Positions 31,453-45,619 of a stretch of 64,000 nt of DNA are shown piece after piece. Position 1 is the stretch's first letter, and every line of letters starts with the position of its first letter. The position numbers and the translations under genes are program-made. This DNA is from Artemia franciscana (taxonomy: Eukaryota; Arthropoda; Branchiopoda; Anostraca; Artemiidae): contig NC_088867.1 in NCBI RefSeq assembly GCF_032884065.1, forward strand, positions 42,153,314-42,217,313. The letters run 5' to 3'. The notes beneath the pieces were generated by a model. The model saw only the letters and a list, made by a program, of their open reading frames with translations, made no database searches and had not been told where the DNA came from.

Positions 31453-32499
31453 TAAATGAATGCGCTGACGATCAATTTTGTCTATATCCTGCATCCATAA
31501 TAACAGGTTGGTAGGTTTACGGGGAATTGGAATAGCCAATGAGATGGACCTTACCTGGGGCTCTGAACCCGGAGCGTAATTTGTTAGGAGGAAGGGGGCA
31601 ACTCCAGCAGTAGCCTCTGCTGTAACTGTAACCCCTACCAGTTTGCATAATTCAAGCATTCAGAGAAACGAGTTTGTTTCCTTTAGTATATCTTTGCTTT
31701 TGTTGTACAACACGGCTCATTTTCACTGTCATTTTCACATGATTCGGGGAAGTTGGCTCAAACTTTGCCTACTCTCTCCCACCCCCGGCGCGCACGTACA
31801 GTGGCGCAAATCCGAGAATATTTAAAGGGAAGACGCAATTTTATTTTCAAAATCTAGGGGAACCAAATTTGTAGTTAAAGGTATCATTATAAATTTATAT
31901 TTTTTTATGATAATAGCAAAAAGGCATTTCAAGTGAAAATTCTCCAAAAAAGATATTATATATAATCTAAGTGGGGAGGAATCGAGGGGATATTTGTGTA
32001 GCACCAACTGACTCCAATGTACATGCAATTACCCTGCAATATTATGCTGTGTCTAGCTAACATGGTATTAAAAATTATCAAAAGGGCATAGATTTACAAG
32101 TTCAGGAATCCAAAGAGATGCCAGTTTTGGAGATGAATTTGAGCCTTTGTTTCCTTTCTAAATTTGGACATTTTTACAATTTAGCTTAAGGTTTCTTGTA
32201 CTTTTAATGTAATTTCCTGGTATTTTTGTGTTCCAATTGTTAACGAGCCACTCAAAATATTGCCCTATTATGCTACTATAGGATATTGTTTCAGTAATTG
32301 AATTGAAACGAAATTAGAGATCAAAACAAATAGCCAAGTCATACCATTGTTCCCGTATCATAGCAGCAAATAAAACCCAGGAAGGCTCTTTTTAGTTTTC
32401 CATTTCTATACAGTAGCTTAAGTGAACTTCAGTGAGTAAGTGATAGTAAAAAGTCATTTACCATGGAATAGTGAATGTATTATTTTAACTTTAATATGC
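31453..32499. other. Unassigned stretch
   Basis: No gene or repeat recognised. Short ORFs have no homology that I know. Confidence 0.5.
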
Positions 32500-32662
32500 A
32501 CCAAGAAGTCAAAGGATGGAACTTTATGGGTCGGAGTAAAGAGTGAAGTTTTGAAAAAATTAAAGCTTTTAAAGAGTGAAGATTGGGAGAAGGAGTAGGT
32601 ACAGGTGTGTTGGCCTCAGACCGTTGGGTGTTAAACTGAGTTTGTAGTAGTAGTAGTAGAAT
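32500..32662 (+). mobile_element. RTE-like LINE 3' tail with (TAG)n end
   Basis: Contains AAAGCTTTTAAAGAGTGAAG, GTGTTGGCCTCAG and a (TAG) run at 32644-32661, the degenerate end of the RTE-like family (compare 4893-5145). Confidence 0.55.
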
Positions 32663-33575
32663 TGTGTTAATCATACTTTTGGTATATATGTAAATTAATA
32701 AACAAGACAAATTTTTCACTCTTAGATTTGTTATACTCCTTATTTGTGTTGTGCAAATATAATTATTATCTAAACAGATATCAGACAGTATAAAGAAAGC
32801 ATCAGCATCAGCAATAATATGGATGCAAGCATCAGATAGCATGATGTGATCAACGGTTGAATCAACTAGTTTAGATCATCTGACTTGTAGAAACGGTTGA
32901 GAAGCTCACTAAGACACATGCGCTCTGGTTTTACATCAGCTATATCGTTCATCATTTCGTGGATTAGTGTAGTGACACTACTAGAGCGATTATAAGACCT
33001 AATTGAATAAAAGACCTAATTATTATAAGACCTAATTGAATAAAAGCTTAATACTTCCTGAATGTTCTAGCAAACATTGTATAATTTTATTACTGTGCGT
33101 TTTCCATTTTTTTTTGGTTTTTACTTGAGGCTATAAATCGCCTCATCCCATTTTATTTCGCATTAATTCTTATTTTTTAGTTGGTAGTTTAAATGAGAAG
33201 TACTTTATAAAATTAGAGGGTGCAGCTGAATATTTTTGTCTGACTTCAAAATATAGTGGCCTAAATACAGTTCTTTTAGCTTGTAGGAGAGAGTCGAAAA
33301 AGGTCCATTGAATATTGCGCATGAATAAGATCTGTTAGGGATATTATTCTTACTTTCTCAAGTATTTTCAAAAAAGATACCACCCACGGATTTTCGCTTT
33401 GGGTAGGGTCAATGTAATGTTCGTTTTACACTAACTGGGTTTGGCCATCTTTTCGTGGATTATTCATGTGCGAATTAATCCAAATATTTCATATATTTCT
33501 GAAGAATTGCATTGATAGCACAAGTATTGGATAATAGTATTAATAAAAATTTTCAAAGATACTTCCCATTTGACG
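32663..33575. other. Upstream region of the 7TM gene, nothing definite
   Basis: A short tandem duplication of AGACCTAATTGAATAAAAG is at about 32995-33050. No clear TATA box or initiator could be assigned for the gene at 33576. Confidence 0.45.
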
Positions 33576-34397
33576 ATGAAAGTTACTAGTGTGTATGCTT
33601 ATTCTATATCAACGTTATTAACCATAATTTCGTGGGTTGTCGTAGCGACATGTATGAAACTAATTAAAAGGGCAAAAATGAACGCAAAATTGAAGCGTCA
33701 TTTAAAAGTAGTCATATATTTTTCATGGATATGGTATTCCATCCACATAACCTCGTATTTCTTTGGATTTCTTCAAACTAACTGCTGGACGACCGCCTTT
33801 CTAGCACAATTGGCAACAATTGGCTCCTCTGCGTCGCATGCAGAATTTCTGATAGCTTCTTTGGTAACAGCTTTACATACAAGGCCTGGAAAGCTCTACA
33901 AATACATTATTGGTTATATATACATTATCATATCTCTAGCTCCATACATAATGAACTTCCTTAATTTAAAGAAAAAAGACACCTACTGTTTATGTCTTGG
34001 GGAATTTAGTACATGTGGATATGCACAAAAAACCCCACATCTCTTTTTTCTTCTAATTGTATTTTTGTTTATATATTTGTCAATGTGCTTCTATTTTGTT
34101 TTGTTAGATACGCGTAGATACAGAAAAGAACGAAAATACCTAGCTGGGAGAGTTTCGATGAAGGTAGGACTACCCATGGCGATCATGTGTGTATTTACTT
34201 TGGATATAATTTTTCGCAAGAGCATCCAAGCCAGATTAATAAGCCTTTTTGATATTAAAGACCCTAAAGTTTTTTTTGACTTTGCAACCCCCTTATATGC
34301 TTTTGGCGATACCTTTGGGTTTCCATTATTGCTTCTTTTATTTAACAGCCACGCTTGGAAGAAACGTTCAGCTTATGTCTATCCGGTTTCAGAATAA
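33576..34397 (+). CDS. Intronless seven-transmembrane protein, orphan GPCR-like
   Basis: A 273-residue ORF. I chose the ATG at 33576 because nothing further upstream is a normal start. Seven hydrophobic segments lie at about 7-29, 44-65, 73-100, 109-130, 155-177, 195-214 and 234-256. Basic loops (LIKRAKMNAKLKRHLK, TRRYRKERKYL) lie where cytoplasmic loops would be. The N-terminus is only six residues long. Cys70 sits just before segment 3 and Cys138, Cys140 and Cys147 lie between segments 4 and 5, placed like the conserved GPCR disulphide. There is no DRY motif after segment 3 and no NPxxY in segment 7 (instead GFPLLLLLFN). I do not recognise the family. The single exon suggests a retrocopy or a lineage-specific receptor. 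Plasma-membrane location is inferred. Confidence 0.75.
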   Translation: MKVTSVYAYSISTLLTIISWVVVATCMKLIKRAKMNAKLKRHLKVVIYFSWIWYSIHITSYFFGFLQTNCWTTAFLAQLATIGSSASHAEFLIASLVTALHTRPGKLYKYIIGYIYIIISLAPYIMNFLNLKKKDTYCLCLGEFSTCGYAQKTPHLFFLLIVFLFIYLSMCFYFVLLDTRRYRKERKYLAGRVSMKVGLPMAIMCVFTLDIIFRKSIQARLISLFDIKDPKVFFDFATPLYAFGDTFGFPLLLLLFNSHAWKKRSAYVYPVSE

Positions 34398-34747
34398 GAC
34401 GTGAACAGCCAAAAAAAGCTGGTAAGACACAAGTTAAAGATTTAATTTACTTTTGTCATCCAGCTGTTCCATAAAACTATCTCCACTAATATCGGAAGAA
34501 GTGATTTCAAATTGCTATTTAGCAAGATGGCCAACGCATAAGCTTTTAACACGGTGAGGGTAACCAAAAGTGTTCGCCCATGCGTTAGCGTCTGTGGTAA
34601 CGCTATGATAATGTTTTGGTACTAGTCGTAAGGGTTGAACAAGTATTGCGTGCTTGGTATTACCTAAGTTTGAATGAACCACGATAATTTCATCTTGTGT
34701 CGGATTTTTTTATTGTTTAAACCAACTGTTTTGTATCTTGTGGATTT

Positions 34748-34753
34748 AATAAA
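34748..34753 (+). promoter_or_regulatory. Candidate poly(A) signal of the 7TM gene
   Basis: AATAAA 350 bases after the stop codon, followed by GTTTTTGTGTTG, a G/T-rich downstream element. Confidence 0.5.
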
Positions 34754-34986
34754 TATCGTTTTTGTGTTGATATTAATGTATTAGGATTTCTACTATCGCT
34801 CTGGGCTTTTATCGTAAAAAATCTGCCCATTTTCAGCCGTTTTTTTTTAATTATACTTTGTGGGTATGAGAGCGTTGCTCTATTGGGTAGAAGTTAGGAC
34901 TATTTAACGTCACGACTAATTATTACATGTAACATGTAGGCCACTCTCTACAATCAACCAATTAGCAACAATATATACTAAAATGC

Positions 34987-34990
<4 letters not shown>

Positions 34991-35068
<78 letters not shown>
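34991..35068. repeat. (TA)n microsatellite flanking Helitron A
   Basis: Almost pure TA, with one GT interruption near 35058. It abuts the 3' end of Helitron A. Helitrons insert between A and T, so such tracts are natural targets. Confidence 0.95.
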
Positions 35069-38819
<3,751 letters not shown>

Positions 38820-39677
38820 TAGTTTTTTTTTTTTTACTTATGTCCTGGTCGTCATTTATACTCCCTGTGTCCCGGTGCTTTGTTGATTGCTAATCGAACA
38901 TTCCTTTTGTCCTGGTCGCTTTCTCTTTGAGTTTCGTCATTTATTTTTTTCTTTTTTAGTTCTTTTAGTTTTTACCTTTTTTAGTTTTTTTAGTTTTTTA
39001 GATGAAAATTTTTTTTAGTTTTTTCCTTTTTTTCTTTTTAGTTTTTTATTGGTTTTTACCTTTATTTTAGCTTATTTTTCAGTTTTTTCCTTTTTTTAGT
39101 TTTTTTTTATTTTTTATTTTTTTTAGTTTTTTACCTTTTTTTAGTTTTTTTAGTTTTTTTAGTTTTTTAGCTTTTTTACTTTTTTTTTATTAGTTTTTAG
39201 TTTTTTTTTGTAGTTTTTGCCTTTTTTTAGTTTTTTCAGTTTTTTTTTTTAGTTTTTTATTGGTTTTTACCTTTATTTTAGCTTATTTTTCAGTTTTTTC
39301 CTTTTTTTTTTTAGTTTTTTTTAGTTTTTAGTTTTTTTTCGTTTTTTACCTTTTTTTAGTTTTTTTAGTTTTTTTAGTTTTTTAGCTTTTTTATTTTTTT
39401 TATTAGTTTTTAGTTTTTTTTTGTAGTTTTTGCCTTTTTTTAGTTTTTTTAGTTTTTTAGTTTTTTTATTAGTTTTTAGTTTTTTTTGTAGTTTTTGCCT
39501 TTTTTTAGTTTTTTTAGTTTTTTAGCTTTTTTATTTTTTTTATTAGTTTTTAGTTTTTTTTGTAGTTTTTGCCTTTTTTAGTTTTTTCAGTTTTGACGTC
39601 ACCTGATCCAGTTTTTTCAGGTGACGTCACCTGATCCATCCACAGACAGACAGACAACTTATTTTTATATATATAGA
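38820..39677 (-). mobile_element. Partial Helitron (5' half), minus strand
   Basis: A near-copy of 37960-38819, ending in the same 5' terminus (TCTATATATATAAAAATAAG on the minus strand, from 39677). It has no 3' end of its own, so it is either an older element into which B inserted or a tandem duplication of half of B. Confidence 0.8.
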
Positions 39678-39688
39678 AGATATATATA

Positions 39689-40256
39689 TCTATATATATA
39701 AAAATAAGTTGTCTGTCTGTCTGTGGATGTGTGGATGGATGTGTCAGGTGACGTCACCTGAAAAAAACTGGATCAGGTGACGTCAAAACTGAAAAAACTA
39801 AAAAAAGGCAAAAACTACAAAAAAAACTAAAAACTAATAAAAAAAATAAAAAAGCTAAAAAACTAAAAAAACTATAAAGGTAAAAACCAATAAAAAACTA
39901 AAAAAAAAACTGAAAAAACTAAAAAAAGGCAAAAACTACAAAAAAAAACTAAAAACTAATAAAAAAAGTAAAAAAGCTAAAAAACTAAAAAAACTAAAAA
40001 AACTAAAAAAAGGTAAAAAACTAAAAAAAATAAAAAATAAAAAAAAAATAAAAAAAAGGAAAAAACTGAAAAATAAGCTAAAATAAAGGTAAAAACCAAT
40101 AAAAAACTAAAAAGAAAAAAAGGAAAAAACTAATAAATGACGACACTCAAAGAGAAAGCGACCAGGACAAAAGGAATGTTCGATTAGCAATCAACAAAGC
40201 ACCGGGACACAGGGAGTATAAATGACGACCAGGACATAAGTAAAAAAAAAAAACTA
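39689..40256 (+). mobile_element. Partial Helitron (5' part), plus strand
   Basis: Starts A|TCTATATATATAAAAATAAG at 39689, 11 bases from the mirrored start at 39677. It mirrors 38820-39677 with internal deletions. Its interior is AAAAAACT-type repeats, followed by AATGACGACCAGGACATAAG just before the next element's start. Confidence 0.8.
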
Positions 40257-41384
40257 TCTATATATATAAAAATAAGTTGTCAAACTAAAAAAAGGCAAAA
40301 ACTACAAAAAAAACTAAAAACTAATAAAAAAGCTAAAAAACTAAAAAAACTAAAAAAAGGCAAAAACTACAAAAAAAACTAAAAACTAATAAAAAAAAAT
40401 AAAAAAGCTAAAAAACTAAAAAAACTAAAAAAACTAAAAAAAGGTAAAAAACTAAAAAAACTAAAAAAAACTAAAAAAAAGGAAAAAACTGAAAAATAAG
40501 CTAAAATAAAGGTAAAAACCAATAAAAAACTAAAAAAAAAAACTGAAAAAACTAAAAAAAGGCAAAAACTACAAAAAAACTAAAAACTAATAAAAAAAGT
40601 AAAAAAGCTAAAAAACTAAAAAAACTAAAAAAATGACGACCGGGACACAGGGAATATAAATGACGACCGGGACACAGGGACACAACTACAACGGGGACAC
40701 CGGGGGAAACAGGGGGATATAAATGACGACCGGGACAAAAAAACTAAAAAGAAAAAAAAACTAAAAACTAATAAAAAAACTAAAAAATCTAAAAATCTAA
40801 ATAAGCTAAAAAAGAAAAAAAAGGAAAAAAATAAAGGAGAAAAACAAAACTAAAAAACGAATGTATATACAGACCGGGACACCGGGATACAAATGACGAC
40901 CGGGACACAGGGAATATAAATGACGACCGGGACACAGGGACACAACTACAACGGGGACACCGGAGGAAACAGGGGGATGTAAATGACGACCGGGACACCG
41001 GGACAGGGAATGGTCGATTAGCAATCACCATCAACAAAGCTCAAGGGCAATCATTAGAATCATGAGGTATAGATCTGAATACAGATTGTTTTCCCATGGA
41101 CCATTATATGTTGCATGTTCAAAAGTCGGTAAACCTGACAATCTATTTATATGCAAAGACAATGGGACAGCAAAGAATGTTGTATATTCGCAAGTTTTAC
41201 GTAGTTAAAACCATATATATATATATCTATCTATATTCACAGGTGGGACATAGGGACACAACTACAATGGCGCGTAACTATTATGGCGCGTAACGACTTA
41301 CGCGCGCGGGGGGGCTTGGGGGGGGCGCGAAGCGCCCCCACCAACTAGGTGTTGGGGTGGCGCGAAGCGCCACCCCAACAGCTA

Positions 41385-41385
<1 letters not shown>
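40257..41385 (+). mobile_element. Helitron C, plus strand, both ends present
   Basis: 5' end A|TCTATATATATAAAAATAAG at 40257; 3' end hairpin (13-base stem, GAA loop) then AGCTAG|T at 41385; 1129 bases. It mirrors Helitron B but is shorter in the repeat arrays and in its internal (TA)n (about 19 bases against about 154). It carries the helicase remnant at 41008-41211. Confidence 0.88.
41008..41211 (+). pseudogene. Helitron helicase C-terminal remnant
   Basis: Reads RLAITINKAQGQSLES, then after a stop and a frame shift [20 protein letters not shown] and [14 protein letters not shown]. The first part is motif VI of PIF1-type superfamily 1 helicases (A-I-T-I-N-K-x-Q-G-Q), and the second is the conserved C-terminus of Helitron RepHel proteins. 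Matching remnants on the minus strand lie at 35318-35535 and 37190-37395. The rest of the RepHel ORF is absent. Confidence 0.8.

Positions 41386-41468
<83 letters not shown>
41386..41468. repeat. (TA)n microsatellite flanking Helitron C
   Basis: About 80 bases of pure TA directly after the CTAG end of Helitron C. Confidence 0.95.
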
Positions 41469-41470
<2 letters not shown>

Positions 41471-41988
41471 TGCTATGTATTTTAATGCAAGAATTATTGA
41501 CTGGAATCCGTGTCTCGCTTAATTCTCCTCATTTCTTTTTTTTTCTTGTATGAAACATTAGCAATGGCTATAAAGGGCTGTAGCCCCTGACTGAGTGCCC
41601 ACTGAATGAATGCCGTATCCTTATAAGATTATGTGTCTATGAGAATATTAACTGTTGGAAATTTTTGAAAAGGACACCTTTTTCTAAAAAGACAAAAAAA
41701 ACATATGGTCTATCTATTTCTGTAATATAATCCTAACGCGGTTGTTTATTTCGCATTAAATTAGCTGCTCTTCCTTTGGTTATTTGCTACGTAAGTCCCT
41801 CATCCTAGTTTGACCGTAAGAATAAAATGGACATGCTCCACTGACACAGAATCCAGGCTCCACTGGAGCTTGTTATGTCATATGGAGTTTATATCAGTAA
41901 CCAAATAAAAAAAATATATTATGGAAGCAAAAAGAGAAGTGAAAACTTAAAGCAAACAAAATTATTGCTTTGCAGTTTATGCAGGTTA
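41469..41988. other. Unassigned stretch
   Basis: About 520 bases between the Helitron cluster and the TC-elements. Nothing recognised. Confidence 0.5.
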
Positions 41989-42936
41989 TCAAACAGTTCG
42001 CGGTAACGAACTGTAGTAAGGAGCGACACGGCTCAATAGTAAACGAAACTCTAAAAAACGGAATTTTGATACTAAAAGATACATCAAAAGAATCGAATTT
42101 TTATGCTGATTTTCAATATTTCAAATTTAGTCTTTGTCATCCAAAGTTACGAGCCTGAGAAAATTTGCCTTATTTTGGAAAATAGGGGGAAACACCCCCT
42201 AAAAGTCAAAGAATCTTAACGAAGATCACATCATCGCATTCAGCGTATCAGAGAACCCTAAAACAAATATTTCAAGCTCCTATCTACAAAAATGTGGAAT
42301 TTCGTATTTTTTGCCAGAAGACAGATCACGGGTGGGTGTTTATTTTATTTTTATTTATTTTTTTTCCATGGGTCATCGTATCGACCAAGTGATCCTAGAA
42401 TGTCGCAAGAGGGCTCATTCTAACGGAAATGAAAAGTTCTAGTGCCCTTTTTAAGTGACCGAAAAAATTGGAGGGCACCTAATCCCCCTCCCACGCTGAT
42501 TTTTGTCCCAAAGGCAACGGATCAAAATTTTTGAGATAGCCATTTTGTTCCGCATAGTAGAAAACCATCACAACTATGTCTTTAGGATGACTCACTCCCC
42601 CACAGTCCCTGGGGGAGGGGCTGCAAGTTACAAACTTTGTCCAGTGTTTACATACAGTAATGGTTATTGGGAAGTGTACAGACGTTTTCAGGGGGATTTT
42701 TTTGGTTTGGAGTGGGGTTGAGGGGAGGGGGCTATGTGGGAGGATTTTTCCTAGGAGGAATATTTCATGGGGGAAGAGAAATTCGATGAAAAGGGCACAG
42801 GATTTTCTAGCATTACTATTAAAAGAAACAATGAATATATAAAACTGAATTTTTTTTTCAATTGAAAGTAAGGTGTAGCATTAAAACTTAAAACGAACAG
42901 AGATTATTATGCATATGAGGGGTTCTAAAAATACTT
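41989..42936 (+). mobile_element. TC-element, truncated copy, head-to-tail with the next
   Basis: Starts A|TCAAACAGTTCGCGGTAACG and runs through the usual landmarks to TTCTAAAAATACTTT. There the next copy begins at once with TCAAACAG. It shares rare variants with the copy at 42937 (GATCACATCATCGCATTCAG, AACCCTAAAACAAATATT), so the two are recent relatives. Confidence 0.85.
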
Positions 42937-44666
42937 TCAAACAGTTCGTTGTAACGAACTATAGTAAGGAGCGACCCGGCTCAATAGTGAACAAAACTCT
43001 AAAAAACAGAATTTTGATGCTAAAAGATACATCAAAGAATCAAATTTTCATGCTGATTTTAAATATATAAGTTTCATCAAATTTAATCTTTTCATCAAAA
43101 GTTACGAGCCTGAGAAAATTTGCCTTATTTTGGAAAATAGGGGGAAACACCCCCTAAAAGTCAAAGAAAATTAACGAAGATCACATCATCGCATTCAGCG
43201 TATCAGAGAACCCTAAAACAAATATTTCAAGCTCCTATCTACAAAAATGTGGAATTTCGTATTTTTTGCCAGAAGACAGATCACGGGTGGGTGTTTATTT
43301 TATTTTTATTTATTTTTTTTTCCATGGGTCATCGTATCGACCAAGTGATCCTAGAATGTCGCAAGAGGGCTCATTCTAACGGAAATGAAAAGTTCTAGTG
43401 CCCTTTTTAAGTGACCGAAAAATTGGAGGGCACCTAATCCCCCTTCCACGCTGATTTTTTTCCCAAAGTCAACGGATCAAAATCTTGAGATAGCCATTTT
43501 GTTCCGGATAGTAGAAAAGAACTATGTCTTTGGGATAACTCACTCCCCCACAGTCCCTGGGGGAGGGGCTGCAAGTTACAAACTTTATCCAGTGTTTACA
43601 TACAGTAATGGTTATTGGGAAGTGTACAGACGTTTTCAGGGGGATTTTTTAGGTTTGGGGTGGGGTTGAGGGGAGGGGGCTACGTGGTAGGATCTTTCCT
43701 TGGATAAATATGTCACGGGGGAAGAGAAATTCAATGAAAAGGGCGCAGGATTTTCTAGCATTACTATAAAAAAAACAATGAAAAAATAAACATGAAAAAG
43801 TTTTTTTTCATCTGAAAGTAAGGAGTAGCATTAAAACTTAAAACGAACAGAGATTATTACGCATATGAGGGTTTCTAAGGATACTTTAGCATAAAGAGCG
43901 AGGTATTTAGGAGGAGATAAATACCTTGCTCTTTATGCTAAAGTATTTTTAGTAATTTCAGCTATTTATTCTACGGCCTTTCTGATTCAGGGATCATTCT
44001 TAAAGAATTGGGACAAAACTTAAGATTTAGTGTAAAGAGCGAGGTATTAACGAGGGGACAAACCCCCTCAAATACATAATAAAAAATATAAGAATATAAA
44101 AGTTTGTAACGAAAGTTAATTCTTAAGTTACGTATATTTTTTACTAATAAAAACGTTCGTTAAAAATTAAAAGTACCTTTTTAAGTAACCGAAAAATTGG
44201 AGGGCAACTAGGCCTCCTTCTCCACCCCTTATTTCTCAAAATCGTCTGACCAAAACTAAGAGAAAGCCATTTAGCCAAAAAAAGAATTAATATGCAAATT
44301 TTATTTTAATAATTTATGTGCGGAGAGCCAAAATCAAAAATGTATTAATTCAAAAACGTTCAGAAATTAAATAAAAAAAAAAATAGTTTTTTTAACTGAA
44401 AGTAAGGAGCAATATTAAAACTTAAAACCAGCAGAAATTACTCCGTATATGAAATGAGTTGTCCCCTCCGCAATCCCTCGCTCTTTACGTTAAAGTTTGT
44501 CTCTTTGCCACAATTCTACTTTTTAAAACAATTACAAACTTTAGTGTAAAGAGCGAGAGATTGCGGAGGGGACAACCCATTTCATATACCGAGTAATTTC
44601 TGCTCGTTTTAAGTTTTAATATCGCTCCTTACTTTCAGTTAAAAAAAACTAGTTTTTTTTATTTAA
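42937..44666 (+). mobile_element. TC-element, full-length copy
   Basis: Starts TCAAACAGTTCGTTGTAACG and ends TTTATTTAA|T at 44666; 1730 bases. It has a middle stem-loop at about 43870-44055 (AGCATAAAGAGCGAGG arms) and the long 3' hairpin at about 44395-44645. No coding capacity is seen. Confidence 0.87.
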
Positions 44667-45299
44667 TAATTATAAAACTAGCAAAAATAAAGTCCTGATA
44701 GTTGTAGTGCTTTAGCGAAAAATGAGCTTGCTTGAGTTTTTATTTTCTTAGAATATTAAATTGTAAACTTAAAGCTATCAATACCACTACTAATGAAAGA
44801 CTATTGGAAGCTTTATAAATTAGTCTTGTTTTTTTAAGTTTTACTTATGTTTCTACTCTTAACAGAGCATCCCGTTTTTCCATTATATTTGTGTCTTCGG
44901 TAAAGTTTTTAAAGAATTCTAAAAAAGATATTTATCATAACAAGTCAGTTTATTTGAGTTAGCTTTGGAGATATATGTTGCATAAAATACGAAGCAGTCA
45001 AAACATGTTTTAAGATGAAAGTCAAGAGATACATCAAAACTTAAAACGGACATAAACTTCCCTGTATGTCAAGGGGACTGCCCCACTCTTTACTTAGAAC
45101 TATTCTAATGCTATAAGAATACTTCTTAGTCCACTTTTATTCGTCAGGTTTGTTCATCGACAATTTGGGAGTATAATCAAACCTTAGCGTAAAGCGCAAG
45201 GAATTGAATACAGTATTATGTCAGTTAATTTTAAGTTTTTAATGTCGCTTTTTACTTGTATCTATTTTTTTTAGTTTACTGTCTATTTGTTTTTAACAG
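44667..45299. other. Unassigned stretch with an old TC-element hairpin remnant (45010-45262)
   Basis: 45010-45262 keeps AAAACTTAAAACGGACA, CTTTACTTAG, CCTTAGCGTAAAGCGCAAGG and TTTTAAGTTTTTAATGTCGC in the order of the 3' hairpin of the TC-element, at much lower identity. Otherwise nothing is recognised. Confidence 0.55.
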
Positions 45300-45341
45300 T
45301 ATTTTCAAGGTCACCCAAATGTAAGGACGGCTGCTGATGAC
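45300..45341 (+). CDS. Candidate 42-base exon of an unidentified gene
   Basis: Between acceptor TTTTTAACAG and donor GAC|GTAAGC it reads YFQGHPNVRTAADD in phase 0-0. The other frames have stops. The splice sites are good but the exon is short and no gene is recognised. It may belong with 25439-25526. Confidence 0.3.
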
Positions 45342-45619
45342 GTAAGCTCGACTCTTTAAGCCATTTCTTTGCAGCAAAACTCCGACGAAAAGAGTTTAAT
45401 TAGCATATTTCCTTTTTCAAAATAAATCAATATTATCTCGAATAGCTTCAAGGTATGCTTAATATTCCTTCATTTTTTAAAATGTGCTTGATATGCCTGG
45501 CGAATATCTGTGTTATATATCTATGTCTGAAGTCTCGGACTAAGTCCAAGACTTGGAATAGGATTTATAGCAGTACAAAGCTGAATTCTTGCCTTTGATC
45601 CAAAGATTCAGTCCAGCGT

